A stretch of 64,000 nucleotides of DNA from Zonotrichia leucophrys gambelii. Taxonomy: Eukaryota; Chordata; Aves; Passeriformes; Passerellidae. This document shows, piece after piece, positions 1 to 13,342 of the stretch. Made by a program: the position numbers and the translations under genes. Under the pieces are notes generated by a model. That model was given only the letters and a program-made list of their open reading frames with translations, was not told the DNA's origin and did no database searches. Where the stretch lies: NCBI RefSeq assembly GCF_028769735.1, contig NC_088179.1, positions 11,623,950 through 11,687,949 on the forward strand. Reading direction: 5' to 3'. Position 1 is the first letter of the stretch, and every line of letters starts with the position of its first letter.

Positions 1-980
1 AGGAAATGTCTGGATTGCAGGTGGTCCTATGAATTAATTTCAAACCAGTTTATTATTCAGTGACCACTTGGGTTCTTCACAGTGGTATTTTTCAGTGTTG
101 GATTCAAAATTCTGAAAAAGTCAATTTATGTTTGAGCCTAAGTTTGGGGAACAGGAATAGGAAATGAAAAAGGTGTATTTGAGAGTGATTTTCTCAGTAT
201 AAACTTTAAACAAGTTTCTACCTTGGGATTAATGCCACTGAGGTGGCCTTAGTGTATGGGAGCTGATCTTTCTAATTACAACTTATTGCTGAGTTAATGC
301 AATCAGTGGATGCTTAAGTTTCTAGCACAGCTGTTACCTGCAGGAGAAAGGAGGGTCAGTCACTGTTCTGTGAGGCTGTTTTGGCAGTCTCAGGGCAGCC
401 TGTGGCCCTGGAGCTCCAGGAAAAGCAGCATCTCCTCAAGGGTGAGCCTGGGATGTGCAGTCAGGCACAGGCTGGGAGCATCCCCCTGTTCAGCCTTGCC
501 TTGCAAAGCCTCCCAAGGCTGAGGGCTGGGCACAAGGGAAGCACAGCAGGATGAGGGGGGATAGAATGTCAGAGAATAAAGATAGTGTAGAAGGCAGTCC
601 CACACCTGAGGAGTTGCAGCTGTACTAATTACCAAAGATTGGGAACAGGCCTGCCCTTAACAGGCCACAGCTGTGTCCAATAAGAAGCTGAATGCTACAA
701 AAGAGTGGGTGAGCTGGGTGAGAGATGGAGTTTGTTGGCTGTGCTGTGAAGGGAGATGGAGTCAGTGCTGTGAGGAGCTGGCCATGAGAAATCACCATGA
801 AGGTATGGTACTTTTGCAATAAGATGACAGCAGCAGGAGTTGGGCTGAGATGGCAAAACCAGACTGATTCCAAAACTATATTTCTGTGTGTCAGCTTGCC
901 TTATGGTACTTAGTTCAAGTTTGTAATTTTAAAATCCAAGACTAGAAAGCTTTGGGCTTCCTCTTTCTTGTGGCCACATA

Positions 981-1003
981 ATTTTATTTTATTTTTATTT
1001 TTT
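981..1003. repeat. (ATTTT)n low-complexity run
   Basis: Irregular tandem of ATTTT/ATTTTT units, read directly. Such runs often derive from an old poly(A) tail on the opposite strand or from slippage; nothing upstream identifies a retroelement here. Confidence 0.7.
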
Positions 1004-1087
1004 ACTAAGCTATAAGAGAATGAGTTAGCTTGGTTTGAAGTAATTGTGAAACTTGTGTTCAAGAGTACTTAAGAAATAGTTTTCTGG

Positions 1088-1103
1088 TTTTTTTTTTTTT
1101 TTT
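1088..1103. repeat. Poly(T) tract, 16 nt
   Basis: Uninterrupted run of 16 T. No flanking target-site duplication was seen. It is followed by ordinary AT-rich DNA. Confidence 0.8.
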
Positions 1104-1861
1104 GGTGTACAGTTTTATTTAACTTTCACGCTTGCAGAAAATAATTAACTGATCTTTTAATATATTTTATGGGACATTTTACACTAGTATGTTGCTTACT
1201 TAAAGAATCAAGGTGATCTATTCTAGCAGTTTGGAAATGTGCTTGTCTTGAGATGTAAGAGGAACTTCAGTTGTTCTAATGTCTTTAGTGGGGTGTGCAC
1301 TTACAGTAGTTAAGATATTCTAAACATATAGGGTGAAAATTGTTACAAGATCTCAGTTTCACTTCTGGGCTGGCAAACTGAGATTTTCCAGTCACTTTTC
1401 AGCTCCATCTGTTAGCTGATCAGGAGCAGAAATATCTGGATGGTGTCTTTGAGCTCTGTGATTTTGTATTCAAGTGTGTGTTAAAGAAAGATAGTTATGA
1501 TGGAACAGGGAATAAATTTAAGTAAAATTATGCATAGCCAACAAGTAAATACAGAGAAAAGCTGAGGCAGCCTGACTCTGACTAATGAAGTTTATAAGCC
1601 GTGTTTAAGTGCTTGGTGGATTGCAGCTGGTCCCAAGAAGGCCCCACGTAATCCTGGGACTTTAAAAAGCTCAATCTCCGGGCTCTAGTTTAGTTCTTCA
1701 CACATGGACTCTGCTCTCTCTCCACCACCTCATTCCTCAAGTATTCTACTAAATAGATCAGGTCATGTTGCACTTTTTATCTTTTCTTGCTTTTGTTAAA
1801 CATGTTCTAGATTAAGATATGTGTGGATTTTTTAGTTTTGTTGGTTGGCTGATTTTTGCTA

Positions 1862-1875
1862 TTTTTTTTTTTTTT
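1862..1875. repeat. Poly(T) tract, 14 nt
   Basis: Uninterrupted run of 14 T followed by a short purine-rich stretch (GAAAGGAAGGAGG). No recognisable element is attached. Confidence 0.75.
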
Positions 1876-4800
1876 CTGAAAGGAAGGAGGAAAAAAGATC
1901 TGATGAAATATGTGCTTCTCAAACTCTCCTAAAACAGAAAGTGATGTATTGGAATCTGGTAGGTTTGCCAGTGACAAAAGTTTTATGATTGTGATTTTGC
2001 CAAAGTCAAAGGGAACAGAATGCAAGTCAGCAGTGTTATACTGCTGTAAAACCACTGTTGGGCTGAGATAATCAAAACCTAGTGTCTGTCTTTCTCTGTG
2101 GCTTTATTTCTGCTTTCTGTGTTGTCAGTAGGGGAGATGTGACTGATGTGAATTAGTGTCTTTACAGGCTTAAAAAATGGAAGGAAGAGGGGTAAAGCCA
2201 ATTATCCCTGGTTGTAAGTATTTGTAACCCTTTCTCTTGTTTATGAGTTTAATATACAACAGCATGAAATGCTGAGCACCTATGATTTTTCTGCAAGGCA
2301 ATTATAGGTAGAGATTCCTGCAGACCATTGTGCTTTAAGGCAGACCAAGTCCTTATTAAATCAAACCCTAAAGTCATAATTTACACAAATTATAATTTTT
2401 CCAAATTATGCAAACCTTTCACCAGTCTTATGAAACAATTTTCAGACCAACTACAAAATTTGGGTGCCTTCATTGACAACGTGTAGTACTTTAAAGTCCC
2501 CACTTTTTTTTTTTTAATTTGAGTCTTGGAAGACTGAGCAGACCAGATTCCAAATTTGTAGTGTTTCTTTGTTGCCTGTGTGCCAAGACCTCACTAAGAT
2601 TAGACTGGCAAAGCTGTCTGGTAAGAAAATTGCTGTTTGAATTCAGTGGGCTTGGCCGAAGGTTTGACTCCAGGGTGAGAGCAGTGAGGTTGGCTGGGAG
2701 GAAGAGGAGACCCTCCAGATTTCGGGGATCCCATCCTGTTATCCTCACTCTCTTCAGGACTGAGTCTTGACTGTTTTCAGCAACTCCAAGTGATGATTTT
2801 GAAATATCTGTTGAAATGCCACCAACCTGAGCTCCTTTGGGGAATGGAAATGGAGTCCTAAATCCATCAGCTTTACCCCACACAGTATTTTATGTTGTGC
2901 AAACAAAATATAATAATTTCAAGTGCTTCCAGTGGGTGTGGACTGGAGGCCCTTACAGAGTACAGATTAGGGTAATAATGGTAATAGAACTTATTTATCC
3001 TTCAAAAAAATGTACTGCTGGATACTTCATATCATGCTATGGAATGTGGTAAAAATTGTACCAGTCAAATGAGCAAAGAATGTATTGCAGTGTATTTTAC
3101 ACTTACCCTACTTGTATTTCCTCACTTTCTCCTATATTTTGGATTTTTTTCTGAGTTGAACAACCATTAGTCCTAATTAAAACCTTGTAATGCTGTTTTT
3201 ATGTAAATGAAATTGTCATATCATGTGGTGAATTTGACACTCAACATATGTCACTGTGTTTTGCTGTTCCCCCTCTTGGAGGAAGCCATATAAAATGGGT
3301 GTTATCTTCTGTTTCAAGGCTGATGGCTTTTAGGGACCCTGTGAAAGTACTGTTTTTCTAATACAGAACATAATGCATGGACTCCTGAGGAAGCCTGCGT
3401 GGCCTTGTCCCCACCTAGAGATAGGTTATTAAAATTCTGCTCCAAACTGTGTTTCCAGATGACCTGTGTGACTTCAAAGTGAGGTTACACCTTACCAGCT
3501 GCCTAAGTGCCACTTCACTGTTACACAACTGCTTGGAACTTATTTTTGCAACTTTTATGCACTAAAAAAGTATTTCTCTTGGAATCTGTGAATCACCAGA
3601 AATGCTGGCTGCCATTAGAGTGGCTGTAAGTGGATTTCTCTGTAATGCAGGCATCTTTGTATAGGAGGAAAATGCCATTGTTTTTAGACTGCATTTAAAA
3701 TGCACTTTTATGAAAAGAAATGGAAGTGAGGAAATCCCCAAAGGAATCTCTCACACTGTTCTGATGCCTCTCTGCTTAAAAGCTGCAGTATAGTTACACT
3801 CAACCAGCCAAGTGGCCTCTGCACACACACACATGCTAAATTCCCTCCCAAATATGCAACAAAAGAAGGTAAAATACTGTTTGATGCTTGGAGCTAAATT
3901 CAGTTTGAGATAGCAATGGCTCCTTTGGCCTGGAAAGTCTATAACCTCCAGAGTGCTGTTATGTGAGATGGACAAACCTGACAAGGTGATGCTTTCTCAT
4001 CGTGACTGAGAGTCTGAAATATTTATTGACATTTGTGCAGAACTTTTGTCTTTCAAACAGGCAGGATGGTACTGAGATTGTGGAGAATGTTGTTTTCTGA
4101 AACACTTCAAAGAGCTGGAGCTGTGTATTTCATTGCTAAGATGTGGTGTATGTGCATGAATCAATAGTTCAGATCATGTCAGGCAAATCTAATTCAGGTC
4201 TGCCACTCTTGACAATGTCCCTTTAACAATAACTGGGCTCTATCTTTCTGTGAGATACTTGGAAATACAAACTCAGTGGAAATTGTAGCCAGTTTTTATC
4301 CAGTATCTGATAGGAGTCAGGTTTGGAAGCGTGGCTTATTCTGCCTTTGCCGGTTGCTGTCATTGATTCCTGTGACCTGAGAAAGGTACAATGAAACAAA
4401 ATTTCAAATACAGTTTCTGTTACAAATGTCTATGCGCTGCACACTTTTTTGGGAGCTGGCTGCACTGAATATGCCAGCTGAGAAATTTAGGGAATTTAGG
4501 ATCAAATGAGTTTTGTTGTCCCTAACGTTTGTGTCCATGGGGATTCTGAACTGAATGTAAAAAAAAAATAAATTGAGAAACACGCGTTCAAAAGACGACT
4601 TTGGTTTGCTGCTGCTAGACTGCTTTGATTATTTAAGGACACTGCCTCTGTGGGTATCTGCCTCTCCAGATTTTTTATCTAAAGGTTCTGAAAGGCATTA
4701 TTTTGTTTGTAAGCTGTGTCATAAACAATGCCTTTATTATTTTTGTCTCACAATGATAGCAGATAATTTCTCCCTGTTTCTCTATTACGTCCTAAGATAG

Positions 4801-6574
4801 CACACAGCTGCTGCATTTATGATTAAGATGTCTCTGCATACATGTTATTTAGCAAACATTTATGAATTGTGAGGATGCCAGCTATTTTAGTGCAATCTGT
4901 TACAAAAACAAAGCTTGTGTGTTTGTTTCCAGACTGAAGGGACAGGGGGGAGTCCCAACACTTCAGTGGCAGAACAACCATAGCCCTTTGCTGAGTGTGA
5001 AATGCTCAGCTTCCTCTGAGTGTTAATGGAATTTAGATAATCAAATTTATTACTGTGCCATACCTGCTTTGGTGTCACAGAGCACATGGTATCTAAGGAT
5101 GGGACATGCTTGGCAAATACTTATTTATGGAGTTCTCTTTGCCAGTACAATGTGCGTGTTCTCCTGTTTGGTTGTTAAATACCCAAGACCAGTGTCTGGT
5201 TTATGTTCAGCAAATATTCTATTTCATCAGTGTGAGCATGTATAAGTATATATCCTGAGCTATACATGTTCTGACACTCTCTAAGAGGAAAAAATCTCGA
5301 TACCTTCGAATTGAAATTGCTTATTCAGACAAGCCACTACCTGAAATGTCTGGTGGCTCTGGGTTGTAGCAGAAAGAAAAGTGGTGCAATTGTTCTTTAC
5401 ATAGAACACAATTTCAGCATGGTCTTTCTCTGAACATAGTAGAAGAGCAACAAGAGTAGGTCTTCTAGTAAGGTCACTCAACAAAGCAAGGTCTGTCTTG
5501 CCTTGAATATCACAAAATTTTTCCTCTTTAGCAAGCTTTCTGTAGGAGGTTATTCTAAACAGATTTTAATTTGCTACATCTTAAACTTTACCTAGGTAGC
5601 TTACAGGTAGAACTAAATTGTTAGATGTAAGCAATTAAAATAAATCCTTATGAAAGTCACATTAGGCCTAAATACATGTTTGGTCCCAATTTTCAAGGCA
5701 TCTTCACAATTAAAATTAGATATACATTGCAGGAAATTAAAATTGTTTTGTTGCCCAATTAAAACTTTTTTAAATTGTTATAAAAGGATGTATAAAGAGC
5801 AGGGCAGCAAGTTGCTCTAATGTGTGGGAGCTCCAGCAAAACTCTTTATTACCTAGTTTTGTTCCTGTTCTCACTGAAGGGGACACAGTTTTGTAAGCAT
5901 GAGAGTCCATGTGTTTTCTGTCTCAGTATCAGAGCTGGTGACTGCTGCAGCCCAGAACCTGGGTGTGTGTACAGTGAGTCAGTGCTGTAGCTCAGGAAAA
6001 CTCAATTAATCAGCACTCTGTTAGGGCTAGGCTGGAAGATGTTCTATTAATGCATTCTCACTGTGTGCTTTTGAATATCATGAAAATATTCCATCTATTT
6101 AGGCAAGTACATGAGCTGATGTGTGCTATCTGTTGTCTGTAATCATTGGACCAATATTATTAAGGCTTTTGTTTTACTCTTGTAAAATAAATATTTAGGA
6201 CTTCCTGAAAAAAATAGCAGTTGTTTCTGTTGGAATTAGAGTGTGATTTTTAGGAATTCTAGCGGAAGGTATTATCATGCTGTAAAAGATGGTCATTAAT
6301 AAGGGCTAGGCATGGTTATTGAGAAATTGTATGCATGCAGAGACAGACAGAGAGTAACTTCGCTTTTAGGGTTTTAATGGGCTCTGAAGTTACTATGCTG
6401 TAAATGCCTCTGTTGGGATATGAATCTACCCACTTAATATGGTTCCACAAGAGCACAGACTAATTTCTTCAGTTATTAAATTATAACTAAAATTAAGTTG
6501 TCATGTTTCCTACTTGCATGAAGAAAAGGCTTCTCCTCTAAGTGTAGGTTTTTTTGTAAAATACAGGGTTTAAC

Positions 6575-6624
6575 TTCCTTTATTTTGAGGTTTGTTTTTT
6601 TTTTTTTTATTCCTTTATTTTGAG
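6575..6624. repeat. 15-bp direct repeats flanking a poly(T) insert
   Basis: TTCCTTTATTTTGAG occurs at 6575-6589 and again, without mismatch, at 6610-6624. The 20 nt between them are almost only T (GTTTG, then 14 T, then A). The layout matches a target-site duplication around a minimal poly(A) insertion on the minus strand. A local slippage duplication with homopolymer expansion fits equally well. No retroelement body is present. Confidence 0.7.
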
Positions 6625-6831
6625 TTTTTTGGCTGTATTGATGCTTTATAGGTTTTAATAGAATGAAAAGAAGTTGTTTTGCTCCTTTACTGACAATAGC
6701 TCAGTTCTGGTGAACTGAAAGCAGCTGGTTGATCTCCAGATAAGCTACTACCTAAAGCAGCTGTGGGTCCAACCTTTTTTGAGTTTGCACTCCACATGGG
6801 TCTGGGTTTCCTTGTTCTGCTTTGTATGCAG

Positions 6832-6910
6832 TACTGCAGACTGCTCTGCACGGATCTAGAAGTGTGTCAAATCCAGTCCAAAGTTTATACTACAAAGTTC
6901 AACAGAAAAG
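6832..6910 (+). CDS. Possible internal exon, unknown product
   Basis: 79 nt between a good acceptor (pyrimidine-rich tract from about 6807, ending TATGCAG) and a good donor (AAAAG|GTGAGA). Two of three frames are open. Frame 1 starts YCRLLCTDLEVCQ and ends on phase 1; frame 3 starts LQTALHGSRSV and ends on phase 2. I do not recognise either peptide. Frame 1 would join in phase to the plus-strand candidate at 32364, creating an Asp codon at the junction, but one chance pair in three would do so. No start codon, stop codon or neighbouring exon is established. A cryptic splice pair in an intron is a likely alternative. Confidence 0.18.
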
Positions 6911-7641
6911 GTGAGAGTAATTATTCAACCACCATCTGACTTTTCTGTTTAAAATTGAATTTTTTGTCTTGCATGCCAGCTGTACATTCAAGAAGTCTGA
7001 TGAAAGTTAGGTCTACCAAGAAAAAAGGTTTTATCAAACAGCCATTGTGTATAACATTCCACTATATTTATTCATAGCTTTGTGAAACAAAAGGAAAGCT
7101 TGGCAGAAAATGAATGTTTTCCAGCAGTCTGGCAGTTAATATATGGCTACATCACAGACTACCTTACAAAATATTAGTTGCAACAGCAGTTTACCCTCAG
7201 ATTGCTAGTACAAATTGAATCATCAAAGAAGAAAGTTTCTATGTGGTTCGGATTTTAAAACTTTTGTTTAATTTTATTTCCTTTTCCAAATATAATTTTT
7301 AATTCCATTTTGAAAACTTCTGTGTCAGAAACCTCTGTGCTATTTTCACCATGAATTCTCCGCAAGGACTTGTAGAAAATATCTTTATTGGGCTTGAGAT
7401 GGCAAGAAACAATTATAACCTTTTTAATAATTTAGTTGATGCTTTCTTCTTCACAGCATTGTAACAACAATAGTTTAGAAGTGAATTTAGTGCTCTAGGG
7501 GAAGGCACCTTGATATTTGCCTCAGAATGAAATGCTCTTCTCCCTGAAGTCAGCCGAGAATTGGTGAATACAAATGCAAATTTCTCAATCCTCTCTATGT
7601 GGGGGGAAAGCGTTGCCCTGGTCTCAGTCAGCAGCACTTAC

Positions 7642-7738
7642 CGGGCTGGGTTGGAGCTCTCCCCTGGTATGGATCCATTCTGGTGAGCATTGCCAGGTTT
7701 TTCTACTTGGCAGTTCTTATGATCCTGCTTTTCATTTC
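7642..7738 (-). CDS. Possible internal exon, unknown product
   Basis: Read on the minus strand, a 97-nt segment runs from an acceptor (GTGCCTTCAG, moderate pyrimidine content) to a strong donor (CCCG|GTAAGT). One frame is open throughout, with phase 1 entry and phase 2 exit; it begins NEKQDHKNCQVEKPG and is hydrophilic. I recognise no domain. It sits at the edge of a GC-richer patch (7570-8090) where frames stay open more easily. The plus strand has an open frame here too (117 codons, 7574-7927), which weakens the case. Treat it as a splice-flanked open frame, not a gene. Confidence 0.18.
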
Positions 7739-9072
7739 CTGAAGGCACCAGGTGCTTTCAGGGCAGGAATTGCAGTGCTGAGTGTGAGTGGGAGCAGTTG
7801 GGTTGTTCTGTTTTGGGGTTTTTTGGGTGCTCCTTGCCCTGCACTGCTCTCCTGTGCGAATCCTGACCCTGTGAGCCTGCAGGCTTCCTCAGCAGCTCAT
7901 CCTGAAGAGCACAGCCTCTTGGCTTGAGGTTTCCCCATGGAAACCTCGCCTGGAGCTGCAGTAGGGACTGAACTGCTCAGAGCTCCTGGCCTGAGTGAGA
8001 GTCTGAGGATCCCATTTTGGGAGTGGGGTATCAAGGTAGCCCTGCTTGTAGGGCTTAAAATGGGCAGCTGGGCTAAGCCAGTCCTTGTGTTCACCCTGTT
8101 TGGGTGACTTGTAGTGAACTAAGGCCTTCTTTACTGACGAACTTTAAATACCCTTTATAACTCTTTATAAGTCCAGAGGTAGAATTACTATCCAAACTTG
8201 TTTTCTCTGTAAAATGCTTTTACTGCTGCCTAATTCACTGATATCTATCATACTTCTTTTTACTATTAGGAGCTGGCTTTCTGTGGCTATATAGTTGTAT
8301 TCATTATTTGCAAGTAAGCTGGTTGAAATGCCACACTTTGTAAATTCAATTTGCACTTGAAACAGTCCCCCGGAATTATTTCCAGGTGTTTTTAAATGGC
8401 TGTGATCTAGGTTCATTAAAAAGACTGTATTTTAGACTTTGTCTAAAAAACATTTGGGTAATTAGTATTTGTAATAACTTGCCTCTGCCAGTGAGATGCA
8501 GATCACAATCTTACAGATACATAATCAGTAGACCAGGAATTCTGAGCCATGTTCCAAATTTCCTTCCAAGCTTTCCAGCAGTATTTATTTAGTCATTAGC
8601 CATGCCCATGCACTTATTAATCTTCAGTCTACAGCTAATTTTTTTTTTGGTGTCTTTTTCTTCAGTATAACTTGGCTGCACAGATGGGTTTGGTAGTTTC
8701 AAACGGGCAATTCCCTTCCCCTCTTTACAAGAATGAGGAGACTTGGTGAAGTTCCACTAAACACAAACTTTTTCCTTTTTTTGACACTGGTTTTTCATCA
8801 TGGTCACTCAAGCTTGTCCTGAGTTTCTGCCTGGTTACTGCATTGCTTTAATATTAGTGAGCCCTGGGCTTAGACACCTGACTTGGAGCTGCTGTAAGAA
8901 AAGAAAGGAATGCAGGAATTGTCTCCCACTCTACTTTTCCCCCTCATATTTAGGCTCTCTCTTTCAGGCCAAGGTAGCATAGTGATTTTATGGCCTGAAA
9001 GAGATGAGTCAGCTAGAAAGTGCCTTGAAGTCTGAGGAGAAGCAGCTGATGAGGTCTCTTTAAGCTGTGGGT

Positions 9073-9089
9073 CAGATCCATTGGATCTG
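9073..9089. repeat. 17-bp odd palindrome
   Basis: CAGATCCA and TGGATCTG are exact reverse complements separated by a single T. It could be a two-fold symmetric protein site or chance. No adjoining promoter was seen. Confidence 0.6.
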
Positions 9090-12000
9090 TCAGAGGTGAT
9101 GGGAATTTGTAATTCCTGGGTACCGTGCGCCGGTCTGTGCTCCTGCATGTTAGAGCAGGGGCTGGGAATGAATTCCAGAGGGAACCTAGAGAAAGGGATG
9201 TGTCTGCTAGGATAATTTTCTTCCTTTACAAGCACTTCATTATTTCAAAGCATACATAATTACAGTAAGGTGCTGATGTTTCTCAAAACATCTGTTTTTT
9301 TAGAAAAAGTGGGGCTCTTTCACTGCTTTTGGTGTGCCATGACTTTCTCTGGGTTGCTGTGCAAGGCACTGGGAGCTCCACTGGGAGTCCAAGCAATGCA
9401 TTAAATCTGCAGGCAACGTGCAAATTACAGCATCTGAAAGGTGTAGCATTGCCTGGAAGATTACATAAAAACTTGTTATTCCTGGGCAAATACCTAAGCA
9501 AAGCAATGACCTCCTTTGGCATCTCTTGCTCTCAGCTGGGATGGCCCAACCAAACCAGCTCAGAGCAGGGACATGGCACAGGACAGCCCTGGTCAGTGTC
9601 CTGCTGGAGGTGGCACTGACCATCTGCTCCAGCCCCTTCTCTTGGCTCCTGCTTTGCTGCAACTCATTAAAAAAACCATTCTTTATGGAGTGAGGGGATG
9701 TCATTGTGTTTAGACAAAACTATGTCTCTGAAATCAACCCCTGCTGTCACTAGACTTCACAATAGATGTATTTAATAGAGTATCTTAATCCAGATAAATA
9801 TTTCTGCTGGTTTAGTGCCAGTGTTTTCCTTCTGAAGTAGCTGAATGTTTTGTACAGGGCCTGTTTCCCTGCTGGCTGTCCCTAGATGTTGGAGCAGTGG
9901 TGGCCCTGCTCAGGAGTGGATGCTGTGGATGTTTAAGTGAAATCATGAAGGGATGATTGCTCACTCACAAAAAAAGCTGGACTCTTTGGTATGGCCATGT
10001 ATAGTGGGTTTTTAAGCTAGTGTTGTGGTGGATCTGAAAAACTGAATAATTTTTGTAGCTTTAAGATAGGAGTAATTTATGCTTTACAGTCCTCCTATAC
10101 ATGTGCAAGGGGCCTGCAATAGGCCTTCTTACTATTTCACTTGGTTTTTGAAGACCAGGGTTGAAGCTTTTGCATTAAACTTTGAGGTTTTTGCCACTTT
10201 GATGTACCTGCACTGACAGGGGTGAATAGAGACCTTAGTCTACCTCTTGTGAGGTAATGTATTATATTTCTTAGTAATTTGGCCTTAGTGATTTCTTCAA
10301 GTCAAATAACACAGGGTTCTCTGTGTTTGCAATATTGATTTCATTATCTCATAAATAGCAGTTGTTTGTCCTGCATGTGAATTGCCACAAAAAATGGTTG
10401 AGATGGTAATTTTGGGTGCTTTACACAACTTAAAAAATGTAAGAAATTATGATTTCACTCTTCGGTGCTGCAAAATTGTATCGTTTCTAACATTATTGTT
10501 AGAAACCTTGGAATACAATGCAGATTTTTATGTTAAAAATAGTTCTGGGAGTTAAAAAATTATGCACATGAGGATGAATTAAATACACTGATCGAGAGAG
10601 GATAAGAGCCTGTGAATAGACAGAATTTGTAAAATTTGTCATTTTCACTTGTATACTGTCATCATAGGACAGGTATTTGAGAAATCTCATTTTTCTTGAA
10701 TGAAGCTGATTGTGAAGAGAAATCTTATCTCTCCCTGTAGCATTTGTATTATTCCTTTGCCTTCTGGATGCATCATCCCAATGCTCTTTCCAGGTACCCT
10801 CTCTCCCTGTTCTACTTTGAGCGGGGGCAGGTTGCTTGGGAACTCATTAAAGCTGTAGTAGAAGAAGGTCTAGAACTAATCAGACTGCTCTGTTTTGTAC
10901 TGCCTTCCCCCCCTTTCTGCATTCTTGATAGTTTCAGATTTATACAGAACTGTGGGATGTGGTTGAATACACCATCTGCTAAACAATAGGTGCCCTTCAG
11001 CTGCACAGGCTGTGCCCATAAATCAGGAATTGCCCTGCAATGTTCATCCTGTGCTGGCATCAGCTGCGCTTTGTGCCACACCTGAGCCAGGAGATGCCAC
11101 CTCAGCTGTGAGCCCTGCAGAACCTGGTGGCAGGGGTGGGTGCGGGAGGGTTATTTTGTGCCTTAAGCCTAAATACCTGCAAGTGGTGGTAGCTGTGGAA
11201 GTGCAGTGTTTTTCTGAAATGCTGACGTGAAATATGGTTTTCTGTAATCTCTGCATACTGTCTTCAACCTGCTGTGAGAGGGAGGAGTAGGCTTAATTAT
11301 TTCAGAGTGCAATTTCCTTCCTAAATGCATCCCAGTCTAGTTCCTGTTTGGAAGGCACATTGTGGCAGAGGATTTTCGGATGCCAGTCCTGGATATTTTC
11401 CATTTTCACAGATTTAGCTCAATTTTGCATATGACTGTGCAGATATGTAGCCTTGGAGTGATTGAGTTCTGAGCCCAGAGTAATTAATCTAATACAGTTG
11501 CTCTAGTGGCCAAAGATCCTGCACAGATCTGTAATTGTGCATTGGAAAAGTTACTTTTGGCAGCTGCTTTTTATTTCTCTAAACTAAGAAGACTCATACA
11601 AAATTCCACTTGTGACTTTTGTGTTGAGAAAACAGTTAACTTCATTCTTTGACATTCTCATTACTAGAAGATGGACTTCCATTTAATATTTGTGCTTATG
11701 CATGCATTTTAACATTATTTAGGCTTTTTTGGAGGCTTTGTCAATGTTTTTAAGACCTCTGAGCTAAATAATCATACTCAGCAGTGATCTGATTACTGTC
11801 CTGATCAAGCCAAAAATGTTTTCATATTCAGTTTATCTTGTTCTAGATGAATTTCTCATTTCTCTATCAATTCTCCATTGTGATCAAATAGCAAGATGGC
11901 ATTATGAAGAATCCAGCATTAGCAGAGTTAGACTGTAAAATATAGGTTCTAATACATTGAGAGGAGATGAAGTCCAAATGATAATTTGGTAGTCAAACAT

Positions 12001-13331
12001 GATAAAATTGTTGATAGTAGTATAGAAGAGAGTTTATAAGAATATAAATATTTCTGATCTGAAGGAGGGGAAGTACATATCTGTGATGGCATATTCTTAG
12101 CATATGGCAGTAACAAAGTTCATCCAAACCAGGTGAATGACTTTTTCATGAGGCTGAATTGTGCCTAAGAAAGTTCCTTCCTATTAGCAGTTGCAGATAA
12201 CAAGTGTCCAAATGAATTAGAGAATCACCAAAGTAATCTTGGTTTGATGGATTTTTTGTTTGTTTCTTTCCCCCAGAGCTCCCAAGCAGTAAATTTTGGC
12301 GTTCTGAAAGAAGATTGTTTCTTTAGTGTTTTTAAAGTGTTGATAGGATTATTTACCTGAATATTAGAATTGGTCAGTATGACTGTGGAAATAATGAGGG
12401 TCTAATGGGGTCCTTGATGAATGCAGTTAAGAGGGATATGGATCTGAGGAAATTAACATGACTTTTTGATAGACAATACTGTCATATTAACTTTATAAGA
12501 CATTCTCACTCAATTCCAGGCTTGGCTAATTGATTAAAAGCAGTACTAAAAATAGATCATAGACACAAGGGATTTTCAATGTTTAACTGTAACACCACAT
12601 AAATAAACAAGAAAAGTAATTATGCAGAGTGTAGCAAACTTGCATTATGTGAATAGGATGTAGTTTATGGGAATCTCAAACTGTAATTTTAAATAGCAAG
12701 GGGTCACTGTGCTTGAATAGTTCTAGATTCCAGAAAATATTGCTCTCAAAATTTTGGTACAACAGTAAAAGTAGTATTTAATCATTACTTGCATGTACAG
12801 ATATCTCTGGAAAATAGAGACTACTAAACAACAACCTCAGGTCTTAGACATTCTGCATGGTTTGGGCAGCTGAATTCAGTCAACCACACTCTCCTTCTGT
12901 CTGAGGGCTTTTGATTTGGTCATGCTCAAACAGAGGTTAAATATTTGAGAAAGGATCTGAGTTATGGAAGAAGCAAGAGGATGGTGATAATGGCAGATTA
13001 GCAGTTTATGATCTCTCAGGGTGAATTTGCCCCAAAGCCCTTATTCTGGGCCTAGATTTACAAAAAGGGAACTGTTTAGTGGGAGCAGTTGTTCCTGTAT
13101 TTGACATTGCTATGAGGGCTGCTTGGATCATCTTAGTCTGAGTCCGGAATGTAACTGGAAAATTGGTGAAGACGTGTAAAAAATGGTTAAACAATAAAAT
13201 ATATATTTAGAGTGAGTGGGTGCTGCTGTTTATCTAAAGGGACTGCTTTAGATGTTTATGTATTTTTGTGAGACAAGTATTTTGTTGAGATTTGAACAAA
13301 AATTGCCACTCGTTTGTTTGTTGGGTTTTGG

Positions 13332-13342
13332 TTTTTTTTTTT
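13332..13342. repeat. T/G-rich run with poly(T), 11 nt
   Basis: Eleven T preceded by GTTTGTTTGTTGGGTTTTGG. It belongs to a class of T/G-rich (or A/C-rich) tracts that recurs in this window, for instance near 17040, 43400 and 43450. Confidence 0.6.

Larger units (their letters stand above)
1..6574. other. Unique non-coding stretch
   Basis: No recognisable gene. Open frames are short and overlap on both strands; the longest, 130 codons on the minus strand at 2491-2883, faces an 83-codon frame on the other strand and resembles no family I know. A GC-richer patch lies at about 340-560. Simple sequence consists of an ATTTT-type run, poly(T) tracts near 1090, 1865 and 2507, and a short CA run (3822-3833). 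A TTTAAAAAG box near 1660, followed by a short CT-rich stretch, could be promoter-like but has nothing else to support it. Intron or intergenic DNA is the simplest reading. Confidence 0.6.

Noticed and set aside
388..441. 54-nt splice-flanked segment ending at a GTGAGC donor
   Set aside because: All three frames are open because it is short and GC-rich, so the open frame carries no information.
12357..12382. Minus-strand 26-nt segment behind a strong acceptor (CATTATTTCCACAG)
   Set aside because: Too short to judge; two of three frames contain stops and no partner exon is known.
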